From the NCBI GenBank assembly GCA_937881145.1, contig CALGFL010000123.1:1-14340 (forward strand): DNA of 14,340 nt, given 5' to 3'. Numbering within the stretch: position 1 is the first letter of the stretch; each line of letters begins with the position of its first letter. The stretch is from an uncultured Bordetella sp. GTDB taxonomy: Bacteria > Pseudomonadota > Gammaproteobacteria > Burkholderiales > Burkholderiaceae_B. This document shows positions 1 through 8,249 of this stretch, in pieces. The position numbers and the translations under genes were made by a program. The notes below the pieces were generated by a model. That model saw nothing but the letters and a program-made list of their open reading frames with translations, was not told the origin of the DNA and searched no databases.

Positions 1-604
1 GGTGCAAGCGTGCAGCCACCTCTTCGCGGCGCGGCTCACCCAGGCGCAGCATGCCGGTGCCCTTGCGGGCGGTGACGCACATGCCGGTTTCGGCGCGGGC
101 CGGTTCGCAGACGAAACAGTACTTGGCGTTGGCGGCGAACTTTTCGATCTGCGGACGCGAGGCATGGCTGCCGGTTTCTTCGTCCGGCACCATCAGGAAA
201 TCGATGGGCAGGGCGGTGGCGCCGGGCTCGCCCAGGCCGGCCATGGCCGACAGGGCGATGTAGGTACCGGCCTTCATGTCATAGCCGCCGGGGCCGTAGA
301 GGCGGTCGCCTTCGATGCGGACGGGGTTGTCCTTGAGCGTGCCCAGGGGGTGCACGGTGTCCATGTGCGCCAGGATGAGCAGGCCCGGGCGCGTGTCGCC
401 CGCGGCACGATTGGTGGCGAACAGCGCGGGGCCGACGTGATCGCCCAGCGGGATCATGGTGGCGGTCAGGCCTTGCTGGCGGGCATAGTCGGCGGTGAGT
501 TCCGCTATGGCCGTCACGCCGGCCGGCGAGCTGGTGGGGGATTCGCAAAGCATCCAGGCGGAGATGCCGGCAACCATCTGTTCGGTGGTGGGTAGCGTGC
601 TCAT
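1..604 (-). CDS. M20 family metallopeptidase (carboxypeptidase G2/ArgE type), 3' end outside window
   Basis: The first 201 codons of a zinc-dependent amidohydrolase of the M20 family, which cleaves C-terminal residues or N-acyl groups from amino acids. The catalytic-domain motifs are present in order: AHMDTVHP (79-86, metal His80 and Asp82), GPGGYDMKAG (104-113, bridging Asp109), VPDEETGS (139-146, catalytic Glu142 and metal Glu143) and CEP (Glu167). No signal peptide is visible, so it is probably cytoplasmic. The start is ATG at 604; a second Met at codon 10 is possible, and neither has a clear Shine-Dalgarno sequence. It lies 70 nt downstream of the alpha/beta hydrolase on the same strand and is probably the last visible member of the peptide-transporter operon. 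After residue 188 the residues (GEPRREEVAARLH) do not look like the usual entry to the dimerisation domain, which in this family runs toward an HAG motif. The exact substrate cannot be read from this fragment. Confidence 0.85.
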   Translation of the reverse strand, partial: MSTLPTTEQMVAGISAWMLCESPTSSPAGVTAIAELTADYARQQGLTATMIPLGDHVGPALFATNRAAGDTRPGLLILAHMDTVHPLGTLKDNPVRIEGDRLYGPGGYDMKAGTYIALSAMAGLGEPGATALPIDFLMVPDEETGSHASRPQIEKFAANAKYCFVCEPARAETGMCVTARKGTGMLRLGEPRREEVAARLH

Positions 605-674
605 GGCGGTGTCGGAGAGAGTGAGGGGTTGATCGGGCAATGAAGCGTTAAGAGATATCAGGATGCGTGCGAAC

Positions 675-1580
675 TCAGGCGACCTGTCCGCCGGTGAGGC
701 GCGCGATCTCGTCGGCATCGGGCATCTTGCCGTCGAACCACAGGCTGGCGCAGACGGCCGACATGGCGCGGCCGTCGTGGCCGACGCCGGGCACGCTGTG
801 CAGCGTCCAGCTGCAGTCGAGGCCGCGGCGCCGGGCCTCGGCTTGGCCCGCCGCGAGATAGTTGTGCGCACGTGCGTGGCGATGCGGGCCCTGGGCCATG
901 GCGGGCGGATCGCAAGGCAGGTGCTCGCCCTGGGTTTCGATGTCGCGGTCGCCGGCCAGAATCGTCATGGGATAGGACAGCAGGCGTTCCAGGTGCTGCT
1001 CGGTCAGGCCCACGCCACCCAGGCCTTCGGGGAATTTGTGTTCCAGGGTGGGCAGCGTGTACCAGCCGGGGTTGCCGATGGTCACGGCCTTCCAGGGCGC
1101 GTGCGACTGGCTGCTCATGAGCCGGTGCACGAACTGGCCGCCGGCCGAGTGGCCGAACAGATAGGTGTTGTTGCCGTCCACGAGCTCGGCTGCGACGAGG
1201 TCGGCCACCACGCGCGCGGGCAGGGCGTAGGACCAGCCGTCGACATGGCGCGGGTTGCCCATGGCGGTGTAGGCCAGGCCGTTGTTGTAGCTTTCCACAC
1301 CGGGCCAGATTTCGTTGGAGAAGGTCGGCGCCACGATCAGGAGCTTGTGCTTGTCGGCCGCGGGCACCCAGAAGTCGCGGTAGTCGTCGCCGTTGCGCAT
1401 CACGCCATGCTGCACGATCACTACGGGGCGGTCGGGCGTGTGGCCATAGGGACGATAAGTGTGCAGCGTGATGGGGCGGTCGGCGTTGCGGTCTTCGTCG
1501 ATGTAGACGACGGCGTTGCGGCCGGCATGGCCCAGTTCGAGGGCGAGGCGTTCGGTGTTGCTGAGATCGGCGGGTTTCAT
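675..1580 (-). CDS. alpha/beta hydrolase
   Basis: A 301-residue alpha/beta-hydrolase-fold protein, probably an esterase, amidase or related serine hydrolase. The nucleophile elbow is GHSAGG with Ser145. The oxyanion-hole region is QHGV (57-60). The likely acid is Asp211 or Asp213 in AGDRD, and the catalytic His is His268 in GVGHDG. No signal peptide or membrane segment is seen, so a cytoplasmic location is inferred. The start is ATG at 1580, 36 nt after the stop of the second transporter ATPase, and the next gene is the M20 peptidase; all share orientation. The context suggests it processes an imported substrate of the transporter. Substrate specificity is unknown: similar proteins are often annotated only as hydrolase or as depolymerase-like. 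No good Shine-Dalgarno sequence precedes the ATG, so translation may be coupled to upstream genes or simply weak. Confidence 0.85.
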   Translation of the reverse strand: MKPADLSNTERLALELGHAGRNAVVYIDEDRNADRPITLHTYRPYGHTPDRPVVIVQHGVMRNGDDYRDFWVPAADKHKLLIVAPTFSNEIWPGVESYNNGLAYTAMGNPRHVDGWSYALPARVVADLVAAELVDGNNTYLFGHSAGGQFVHRLMSSQSHAPWKAVTIGNPGWYTLPTLEHKFPEGLGGVGLTEQHLERLLSYPMTILAGDRDIETQGEHLPCDPPAMAQGPHRHARAHNYLAAGQAEARRRGLDCSWTLHSVPGVGHDGRAMSAVCASLWFDGKMPDADEIARLTGGQVA

Positions 1581-1616
1581 GAGGCAGCGGGGGAATCGGT
1601 TGCGAAGCTTGGGGGG

Positions 1617-2624
1617 TCAGGCGGTTTCGGTCAGATGGCAAGCCGACCAATGTCCGGCGGCGATGGTCTTGAGTGTGGGCGCCTGTTCGCGGCAGCGCGG
1701 CAGGGCATGCGGGCAGCGCGGGTGGAAGGCGCAGCCCGAAGGCGGATTCAGGGGCGAGGGGATCTCGCCGCGGATGGGCGTGAACTGCCGCCCGCGCCGC
1801 GCCACATCGGGCATCTCGGCCATGAGCGCCTGCGTGTACGGATGATTGGCGCGCGCGAAGATCTCGGCGGCCGGCGCCTGCTCGACGATCTTGCCCAGGT
1901 ACATGATGGCCACGCGATCGGAGATGTGGCGCACCACGCCCAGGTCGTGACTGATGAAAAGCATGGTCAGGTCATGCCTGGCGCGCAAATCCATGAAGAG
2001 GTTGATCACCTGAGCCTGGATGGATACGTCCAGCGCGGCTACCGGCTCGTCGCACACCAGAAAACGCGGCGACACCATCAGCGCCCGCGCGATGCCGATG
2101 CGCTGGCGCTGGCCGCCGGAGATCTCGTGCGGATAGCGGTCGCGGTAGTCGCGGTCCAGGCCGACTTCGCCCAGGGCGCGGTCGACGCGCTCTTGCACCT
2201 GTGCGGCGGGAACCAGCCTGTGCGCCTTGAGCGGCTCGCCCAGGATCTGCCGCAGGCGTTGGCGCGGATTGAGCGAGGCCTGCGGATCCTGGAAGATCAT
2301 CTGCACGCCCAGCGTGTAGTCCAGGCGCTGCTTGCCTTGCAGTTGCGCGGTGGCCTTGCCCTGGTAGAGCACCTGGCCCGCGCTTTGCGCGTGCAGCCCG
2401 GCCACGACGCGGCCCAGCATGGACTTGCCGCAGCCGGACTCGCCCACCAGGCCCACGACTTCGCCGCGCGCAAGCGAGAGCGATACGCCGTTGACGGCGT
2501 GCACGACGCGGCGCTAGATGGGTCGGCCGCCCAGGGCCAGCAGGCGCTGGGCCATGTCGGGGCGGCTTTCGAAGCGCTTGTGGACGTCGCGCAGTTCGAT
2601 GACGGGATTTTCTGCGTCGGTCAT
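1617..2624 (-). pseudogene. DppF/OppF-type peptide ABC transporter ATPase interrupted by an in-frame amber codon
   Basis: Read from ATG at 2624, one base after the stop of the preceding ATPase, the frame encodes a normal DppF-like N-terminus (VIELRDVHKRF) and then meets TAG at 2516-2514 (codon 37). The same frame continues with RRVVHAVNGVSL and a complete nucleotide-binding domain to 1617; with the stop read through it would be 335 residues, the usual family length. The downstream open part (GTG at 2504, 295 residues) keeps Walker A GESGCGKS (21-28), Q-loop Gln72, signature SGGQRQR (129-135), Walker B FLVCDEP (148-154), switch His186 and the C-terminal oligo_HPY region with Cys258, Cys264, Cys271 and Cys289. 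It lacks the first beta strand and the aromatic that stacks on adenine. Walker A continues with Met instead of the usual Thr, and the D-loop is AALD instead of SALD. It could be a recent pseudogene, a reinitiated shortened protein from GTG 2504, or a sequencing error. Confidence 0.72.
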
Positions 2625-2625
2625 T

Positions 2626-3675
2626 TCATGCGTCGCGGGGAGTCTGCGCAAGCGGGACATAGCAGCGGTAGCCGCGGTCGCCTTCCTGCACGGGGGCGGG
2701 GGCCTGTTCGGCGCAGCGCGTCACCGCACTGGGGCAGCGCGGACGGAAGGCGCAGCCCACGGGCCGCGCCGCCAGGCTGGGCGCCATGCCTTCGATCTGG
2801 GGCAACCGGGCGCCGGGCAGGGTGCGCGCGGGCATGGATTCGAGCAGGCCGCGCGTGTAGGGGTGGCGCGGCGCGTCCAGCACCTGGGCCACGGGGCCGG
2901 TCTCGACGATGCGGCCCGCGTACATCACGGCCACGCGGTCGGCCAGCTCGGCCACCACGCCCAGGTCGTGGGTGATCCAGATGAGCGCCGTGCCGTGTTC
3001 GCGGCAGATCTGCTGCATGCGGTAGAGAATCTGACCCTGGATGGTGACGTCCAGCGCAGTGGTGGGCTCGTCGCAGATGATGAGGTCGGGCTTGTTGAGC
3101 ATGGCGATGGCGATGGCCACGCGCTGGCGCATGCCGCCGGAGAATTCGTGCGGGTAGCTGCGCAGGCGCTTCTCCGGCGAAGGAATGCCGACCATTTCCA
3201 GCGCCTGAACGCAGCGGCGCAGCGCTTCGCGGCGCGGCACCGGGGCATGCGCCTGGATGGCCTCGAGCATCTGCTCCTCGATGCGCAGCACCGGGTTGAG
3301 CGTCATCAGCGGGTCCTGGAAGATCATGGCGATGCGGTTGCCGCGCAACTGCCGCATCTGCTCCTCGTCAAGGGTGCGCAGATCCTGGCCGTCGAAGCGG
3401 ATCTCGCCTTCGATCACCTCGCCCGGTGGGTCGATCAGGCCCCGAAGCGAAAAGCCGGTCACGGATTTTCCCGAGCCCGATTCGCCCACCAGGCCCAGTA
3501 TCTCGCCGCACCGCACCGACAGATCGACGCCGTCGACGGCCGGCCACGCGCCGGCTTCGGTATGAAAGGCCGTGCGCAGGCCGCGCACGTCCAGCAGCGG
3601 CGCTTGCCGGGGCGCGCCGGGTTGGCGCGCCTGGGAAGGAAAGGCCGCTTCGAGCCGGTTCCAGGGATCGGTCAC
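2626..3675 (-). CDS. DppD/OppD-type peptide ABC transporter ATP-binding protein
   Basis: A 349-residue ATPase that powers dipeptide/oligopeptide-type import at the cytoplasmic face. Motifs: Walker A GESGSGKS (64-71), Q-loop Gln120 in FQDP, signature SGGMRQR (179-185), Walker B LIICDEP (198-204), D-loop ALD and switch His236. The C-terminal oligo_HPY region has HPYTRGLL and four cysteines (308, 314, 321, 338), the pattern linked to an iron-sulfur cluster in some Opp ATPases. The start is GTG at 3675, overlapping the stop of the preceding permease in GTGA, a typical translational-coupling junction. The open frame extends upstream to 3963, but that part only shadows the permease gene. The stop is one base from the ATG of the second ATPase. 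This gene is intact whereas its partner carries a stop codon, so the usual heterodimeric ATPase pair may be incomplete. Confidence 0.93.
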   Translation of the reverse strand: MTDPWNRLEAAFPSQARQPGAPRQAPLLDVRGLRTAFHTEAGAWPAVDGVDLSVRCGEILGLVGESGSGKSVTGFSLRGLIDPPGEVIEGEIRFDGQDLRTLDEEQMRQLRGNRIAMIFQDPLMTLNPVLRIEEQMLEAIQAHAPVPRREALRRCVQALEMVGIPSPEKRLRSYPHEFSGGMRQRVAIAIAMLNKPDLIICDEPTTALDVTIQGQILYRMQQICREHGTALIWITHDLGVVAELADRVAVMYAGRIVETGPVAQVLDAPRHPYTRGLLESMPARTLPGARLPQIEGMAPSLAARPVGCAFRPRCPSAVTRCAEQAPAPVQEGDRGYRCYVPLAQTPRDA

Positions 3676-4589
3676 TTCTTCGGGTCCAGGGCGTTGCGCA
3701 GGCGCTCGCCCACGATATTGATGATGAGGATCAGTACCAGCAAGGCCAGGCCGGGGAACAGGCTGATCCAGTAGTCGCCCGACAGCAGGTATTGAAAGCC
3801 GTTGGCGATCAGCAGGCCCAGCGAAGGCCGCGTGACCGGCACGCCCACGCCCAGGAAGGACAGCGTGGCTTCGAGCACGATGGCGTGGGCCACCTGCACG
3901 GTAGCAAATACCAGCACCGGTCCAATGCAGTTGGGCAGCAGGTGGACCAGCATGACGCGCCACGCCGGGTAGCCCAGGTTGGCGGCGGCCTCGACGTATT
4001 CTTTATGGCGCTCCTGCAGGGCACGGCCGCGCATGATGCGCGCGTAATGCGCCCATTGCACCAGCACGATGGCCAGGATCACCTTGTCCACACCGCGGCC
4101 CATGATGGCCAGCAGCACCAGGGCCACCAGAATGGAAGGAAAACCCAGGACGAAATCCACCAGCCGCATGAGCAGCATGTCGACGAGACCGCCGGCATAG
4201 GCCGCGAGCAGGCCCACCAGGCTGCCGATGGCGGTGGCGATCACCACCGACACCAGGCCCACCAGCAGGCTGATGCGCAGGCCATACAGAATGGCGCTGA
4301 GCATGTCGCGGCCCTGGTCGTCGGTGCCCAGCAGGTAGCGCGCGCCGTCCATGGACTGCGAAAACGGCGCGAGCCGGCCGTCGAGCAGATTCAGATCAGC
4401 CAGGTTGTAGGGGTTTTGCGGTGCGAAGTAAGGCGCCACCAGCACCAGCACGATGAGCGCGAGCAGGGCCAGGCCCGCGCCGCGCACGGTGGGGCGGGAA
4501 CGCAAATGCTTGAGTATGCCGGCGCGCCGCGGCGTGTCGGGCAGCGGCTGCAGCGTGCGGGTGCGGGTTTTGGAAGAAATCGTCTGCAT
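3672..4589 (-). CDS. DppC-type peptide ABC transporter permease
   Basis: A 305-residue inner-membrane permease that pairs with the DppB-type protein to form the translocation channel. The N-terminus (1-35) is basic and cytoplasmic, followed by a first membrane helix at about 38-56. The segment LLGTDDQGRDMLS (86-98) is characteristic of DppC/OppC proteins. Several more hydrophobic helices follow (about 105-130, 138-163, 168-185, 222-245, 275-293). The cytoplasmic EAA loop is EYVEAAANLGYPAWRVMLVH (197-216), which docks on the ATPases. Start ATG 4589 is 6 nt after the DppB-type stop. The end overlaps the GTG start of the first ATPase by 4 nt. Length and motifs are complete, with no sign of damage. 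Confidence 0.93.
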   Translation of the reverse strand: MQTISSKTRTRTLQPLPDTPRRAGILKHLRSRPTVRGAGLALLALIVLVLVAPYFAPQNPYNLADLNLLDGRLAPFSQSMDGARYLLGTDDQGRDMLSAILYGLRISLLVGLVSVVIATAIGSLVGLLAAYAGGLVDMLLMRLVDFVLGFPSILVALVLLAIMGRGVDKVILAIVLVQWAHYARIMRGRALQERHKEYVEAAANLGYPAWRVMLVHLLPNCIGPVLVFATVQVAHAIVLEATLSFLGVGVPVTRPSLGLLIANGFQYLLSGDYWISLFPGLALLVLILIINIVGERLRNALDPKK

Positions 4590-4595
4590 GGTGCT

Positions 4596-5573
4596 TCAGG
4601 CCGCGTTTTCCACGAGCTGCACGCGCGGATCGAGCGCCGCGTAGAGAATGTCGACGACCAGGTTCACCAGCACGAAGATCAGCGTGGCCAGCATGACGTA
4701 GGCCACCACCACGGGACGGTCCAGATGGTAGACGCTGTCGATGAGCAGCTTGCCCATGCCCGGCCAGGCGAACACGGTTTCGGTGATGGTGGAATAGGCG
4801 ATGAGCTGGCCGAATTCCAGGCCGATCACGGTAATCACGGGAATGAGGATGTTGCGCAGAATGTGGCGCATCACGATGCGCCCGGGCCGTATGCCCTTGG
4901 CGCGCGCGAACTTCACGTATTCCTGCGATTGCGCCTCGGCCACGCCCGAGGCCGTCATGCGCAGCACCAGCGCGATGTTGGCCAGCGACAGATTGATGGC
5001 GGGCAGGATGAGATGGCGCCAGCCTTGCAGCGTGGTGAGGGTCAGCGGGATGCCCAGCACGTTGACCGGATCGGCCCGGCCCGAGGCGGGCAGCCAGCCC
5101 AGCCACACGGCAAAGGTGAGGATCAGCATCATGCCCAGCCAGAAGTTGGGCAGCGAAAAGCCCAGCACCGAGCTCGAGAGGATGCCCTTGCCCAGCAGCC
5201 TGTTGCGATACAAACCGGCCACCAGCCCCAGCGGCACGCCGACGACGCAGGTCAAGGTAATGGCGATGACGACCAGCTCGAAAGTGGCCGGCATGCGCTG
5301 CGCGATCAGCTGGATGGTCGAGGTGCCGTAGACGAAAGAAGCGCCCAGGTCGCCGTGCAGCGCGCGCACCAGGAAGTGCCAGTACTGTTCCCACAGGGGC
5401 AGGTCCAGTCCCAGCCGCGCGATCATGGCGGCGCGGTCGGCGGGGCTGGCTTGGGGACTCACCAGCAGTTCGATCGGATCCCCCACGGCATACACCGCGA
5501 GGAAAACCACGAGCGAGACCGCCAGGAGCACGAAGGCGCTCTGGATGAGACGGCGCACGATGAACAGGGCCAC
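4596..5573 (-). CDS. DppB-type peptide ABC transporter permease
   Basis: A 325-residue inner-membrane permease of the BPD_transp_1 family with the N-terminal layout of DppB/OppB: the first helix begins at once (ALFIVRRLIQSAFVLLAVSLVVF is the opening region, about residues 2-24), followed by a periplasmic region with GDPIELLVSP (31-40) and LHGDLGASF (72-80). Further helices lie at about 98-122, 133-160, 188-207, 243-262 and 290-312. The EAA loop is at 218-238 (EYVKFARAKGIRPGRIVMRH). GTG at 5573 is chosen as start because it places the conserved VRRL motif at the N-terminus and lies after GGA; the frame is open further upstream but that part runs into the preceding gene. It sits 23 nt downstream of the deacylase gene and 6 nt before the DppC-type gene, within the operon. 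Confidence 0.9.
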   Translation of the reverse strand: MALFIVRRLIQSAFVLLAVSLVVFLAVYAVGDPIELLVSPQASPADRAAMIARLGLDLPLWEQYWHFLVRALHGDLGASFVYGTSTIQLIAQRMPATFELVVIAITLTCVVGVPLGLVAGLYRNRLLGKGILSSSVLGFSLPNFWLGMMLILTFAVWLGWLPASGRADPVNVLGIPLTLTTLQGWRHLILPAINLSLANIALVLRMTASGVAEAQSQEYVKFARAKGIRPGRIVMRHILRNILIPVITVIGLEFGQLIAYSTITETVFAWPGMGKLLIDSVYHLDRPVVVAYVMLATLIFVLVNLVVDILYAALDPRVQLVENAA

Positions 5574-5596
5574 TGCGGATATTCCGTCGACAGGCC

Positions 5597-6550
5597 CTAG
5601 GCCAGAGGTTGGGCCAGGCGCACCACGGTGACGCCGGGCTGCAGATTGGCCAGCGACGAGGGCATGATGAGCACGCAATCGTCATAAGGCGCGGTCACCG
5701 GTTCGCCGTCGTTCCAACCTATGACCGCGCCGGCGGGCAGGGATTCCAGGCCTTTCCATTCTTGAGCGAAACGGAAATCGGTGCTGCGCGCGGCGACGGC
5801 TTGCGTGACGCGCAGGGCTTGCTGGCGCGGCAAGTCGGGCAGGAACCACCCGGCCGGCAGGTCGGCGCGATCCACCGCGCCGGACGCCGCGAGAAAGCGC
5901 GCCGTCTGGTCGACGGCCACGTCGCGCGACGAGCGCGCGCCGTGCAGGCCGCATTCGATCAGCAGCGAGCGCGTGCCGTTGTCGCCGGGTTCGCCGAAGC
6001 GGCCGTAGTCGCGCATGCGCACACCGGCGGCGTGGCCGGCGTCGGCGATGATGTAGGCTGGCCGGCCCAGCGACAAGGCCAGGTCGATGTTGCGGCGTTC
6101 GATTCCGCTGAGCTGCAGGGGCTCGCTCGACGCGCTCATCGAGTGCAGGTCGAGCAGCCAGTCGGCCTGCTGCACCCAGGGCAGCAGCACGTTGGCGCGG
6201 CGGCGTTCCTGCGTGTCGTTCGCGGCCAGCTTGTCCGCGCTCCAGATGCGGTTCATGTCTTCGTCGACGAAGCGCGAGACCGGCTTGCTTTGCGGATCGA
6301 AGCGGTCGAAGGCGGCCAGGTTGCAGAAGGCCAGGGTGAGCTTGCCGCGCCGCGGACGCACGCCCGCGGCCAGCAGCGTCTTCAAGGCCCAGGCGCCGCA
6401 GATCTCGTCGCCGTGGATGAGCGCGGTGACCATCACGTGGCGGCCCGCCGCGCCCGAGTCGAAGTGCCAGACGCCTTCGGCGCCGGTATTGCCGGCGCGT
6501 TCGGATGAGATGTCCGGCTTGGGCAGATCGAATGCGTGCATCGTAGTCAT
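5597..6550 (-). CDS. succinylglutamate desuccinylase/aspartoacylase-family zinc deacylase
   Basis: A 317-residue zinc carboxypeptidase-like protein of the AstE/AspA family, which removes acyl groups from N-acylated amino acids. Zinc ligands are visible as His46 and Glu49 in LIHGDE and His136 in LLDLHS. Other family features are CNLAAFDRF (76-84), DEDMNR with Arg101 (96-101), and a putative catalytic Glu199 in LIECG. No signal peptide is seen, so it is cytoplasmic. It is inserted between the binding-protein gene (4 nt upstream) and the permease gene (23 nt downstream), an unusual place for an enzyme and a strong hint that it acts on the imported compound. It is not in an arginine-succinyltransferase (ast) cluster, so true AstE function is unlikely. 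The start could be ATG 6550 or ATG 6541; 6550 is preferred for tight packing, but neither has a clear ribosome binding site. Confidence 0.87.
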   Translation of the reverse strand: MTTMHAFDLPKPDISSERAGNTGAEGVWHFDSGAAGRHVMVTALIHGDEICGAWALKTLLAAGVRPRRGKLTLAFCNLAAFDRFDPQSKPVSRFVDEDMNRIWSADKLAANDTQERRRANVLLPWVQQADWLLDLHSMSASSEPLQLSGIERRNIDLALSLGRPAYIIADAGHAAGVRMRDYGRFGEPGDNGTRSLLIECGLHGARSSRDVAVDQTARFLAASGAVDRADLPAGWFLPDLPRQQALRVTQAVAARSTDFRFAQEWKGLESLPAGAVIGWNDGEPVTAPYDDCVLIMPSSLANLQPGVTVVRLAQPLA

Positions 6551-6554
6551 GGCC

Positions 6555-8192
6555 CTACATCTTCACCGGCTTGGCCGACATGGCCAGCGTGTACTGGTCG
6601 CGACGGCCTTCGTAGGTGATGCCCTTGCGGAAAGCCCAGATGGTGCTTTCGAATTGCAGCGGGATGATCGGCACGTCGTTCAGCGCCATTTGCGTGGCCT
6701 GCTCGTACAACTTCTGGCGCTTCTGCGGATCGACCGTGCTCATGCCCTGCAGGAAGACTTTGTCGAATTCGGGATCGGAGAACCGGCCGTAGTTGCTGGT
6801 GCCCAGCGCCTTGGGCGGATTATGGGTGGTCACCCAGATCTGGAACAGGTCCGAGGCCTCGCCGTTGTCCGCGCCCCAGCCGCCCATCGAGAAGCCGAAC
6901 TCCAGCTTGGCTCGCTTGGGGAAGTAGATGGCGGCGTTCATGGTGTCGACGTGCGTCTTGATGCCGATGCGCGACAGGTATTGCGCCACGGCCTGCACGA
7001 TCTGGCTGTCGTTGATGTAGCGGTCGTTGGTCGAGGACAGCGTGAGGTCGAAGCCATTGGGATAGCCGGCCTCGGCCAGCAGCTTCTTGGCCGCCGCGGG
7101 GTCGTACTTGATCTCGGGCGCATGGGGCAGCGCGCCCAGCAGGCCGTCGGGCATGTACTGGTTGGCCACGGTCGCCATGCCGTCCATCAGGCGGGCGACG
7201 ATGGTCTTGCGGTCGATGGCGATATTGATGGCGCGGCGCACGCGCACGTCGGCCAGCGGGTTCTTGCCGTCGGGCGCCTGTACCGTCGCGCCGGGATTGC
7301 GGCCGATGGCGGGCTGGAAAAAGATCAGGCGGGTCGAGGGCGTGGCCACGAAGCCGAACTTGGGATCGTTCTTGATGCGCTGCAGGTCGCGCGCGGCCGG
7401 GTTCTCGATCAGGTCGAAGTCGCCCGAGAGCAGGCCGGTCAGGCGCGGGCCCGCATTGGGCACCGGGATGAGCTTCACTTCCTTCCAGTAGGGCTTGTGG
7501 CTCGCGTCCCAGTAGTTCTCGTTGCGCACCAGATCGACGCCGGAGCCCGGCACGTAGGACTTCAGCAGGTAGGGGCCGGTGCCGATGGCGTCTTTGCCGT
7601 TGTTGAAGTCGGCTGCCGTGGGCCAGGGGCCGGTGACGCCGCAGCCGGTCTTGGGCGTGAAGGTGAGCTTGCCGTGCGGCACGATGCCGTTCCAGAGAAT
7701 GGGCAACCCGTGGGAGAAGTCGGCCGGGAGGATCGGCAGGGGGCCGTCGGTCTTGATGATGACGGTGTGGTCGTCGGGCGTTTGCACATCGACCAGACGC
7801 TTGGTGGTGTCGGTGTACGACAGCGAGATGTTGGTGGGGTTGTTGAGCGAGCGGCAGATGGTGAACAGCACGTCCTGCGAAGTGAAGGGCTGGCCGTTGG
7901 AGAACTTCACGCCGTCGCGCAGTTTGAATTCCCAGGTCGTGTCGTCGAGGGCCTTCCATGAGGTGGCCAGGCCGGGCACGAGCTTCATGTCGGCCGTGCG
8001 CACGATCAGCGTCTGGAAGATATGGGCCGCGAGCGATTCGTTCTGCGCCATGCGGTGATAGTAGGGGTCGGCCGCCGTCGGCTCGGAGGCAACGGCGATT
8101 TTCAAGGTCTGGGCCCGGGCGGGGGTGGCGATGGCGGCAAGGCCGGCCATGCCCAGAGAGGCGAAGAAAACCGCAGTGGTGCGCGACATCAT
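6555..8192 (-). CDS. SBP_bac_5 family periplasmic substrate-binding protein of a dipeptide/oligopeptide-type ABC transporter
   Basis: A 545-residue extracytoplasmic binding protein that delivers the substrate to the permeases. A Sec signal peptide is clear: MMSRTT, a hydrophobic core (AVFFASLGMAGLAAIA), then TPARA with likely cleavage after Ala27. There is no lipobox cysteine, so it is a soluble periplasmic protein. Family motifs include the early LVPGLATSWKALDDTTWEFKLRDG region (about 69-94), FSNGQPFTSQDV, AIGTGPY and RRAINIAIDR. Two cysteines in the mature protein (TICRSL and KTGCGVTG) could form a disulfide. The start is the first of two ATG codons, 7 nt after a GGAG at 8203-8200; the frame is open to 8255 but that would put the signal peptide inside the protein. 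It is the first gene of the operon and follows the promoter at 8221-8249. The family also binds opines, nickel and glutathione, so the ligand is open. Confidence 0.93.
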   Translation of the reverse strand: MMSRTTAVFFASLGMAGLAAIATPARAQTLKIAVASEPTAADPYYHRMAQNESLAAHIFQTLIVRTADMKLVPGLATSWKALDDTTWEFKLRDGVKFSNGQPFTSQDVLFTICRSLNNPTNISLSYTDTTKRLVDVQTPDDHTVIIKTDGPLPILPADFSHGLPILWNGIVPHGKLTFTPKTGCGVTGPWPTAADFNNGKDAIGTGPYLLKSYVPGSGVDLVRNENYWDASHKPYWKEVKLIPVPNAGPRLTGLLSGDFDLIENPAARDLQRIKNDPKFGFVATPSTRLIFFQPAIGRNPGATVQAPDGKNPLADVRVRRAINIAIDRKTIVARLMDGMATVANQYMPDGLLGALPHAPEIKYDPAAAKKLLAEAGYPNGFDLTLSSTNDRYINDSQIVQAVAQYLSRIGIKTHVDTMNAAIYFPKRAKLEFGFSMGGWGADNGEASDLFQIWVTTHNPPKALGTSNYGRFSDPEFDKVFLQGMSTVDPQKRQKLYEQATQMALNDVPIIPLQFESTIWAFRKGITYEGRRDQYTLAMSAKPVKM

Positions 8193-8220
8193 GGTGCAAC
8201 TCCGGATTGATAAGCAGGCG

Positions 8221-8249
8221 ATTATCTCCCCGATGCGCAGGACTGAAAA
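8221..8249 (-). promoter_or_regulatory. candidate sigma70 promoter of the peptide-transporter operon
   Basis: On the minus strand, TTTTCA (8249-8244, four of six matches to the -35 consensus) is followed after 17 nt by GATAAT (8226-8221, five of six). Transcription would start near 8214, leaving a leader of about 22 nt with the GGAG ribosome binding site at 8203-8200. The -35 element coincides with the T-run of the terminator of the upstream small gene. This is inferred from consensus matching only. Confidence 0.5.

Noticed and set aside
663..2975. Long plus-strand open frame of 770 codons
   Set aside because: It is antisense to the hydrolase and ATPase genes, which carry clear family motifs; low stop frequency is expected opposite GC-rich coding DNA.
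3676..3963. N-terminal extension of the first ATPase by 96 codons
   Set aside because: The added part overlaps the DppC-type gene in a different frame and has no ATPase similarity; the GTGA overlap gives a normal start.
3426..5600. Long plus-strand open frame rich in His, Gln and Asp
   Set aside because: The composition is the typical antisense image of hydrophobic permease genes, and it shows no domain or ribosome binding site.
6087..7961. Long plus-strand open frame of 624 codons
   Set aside because: It lies opposite the deacylase and binding-protein genes, which are complete; no motif is seen.
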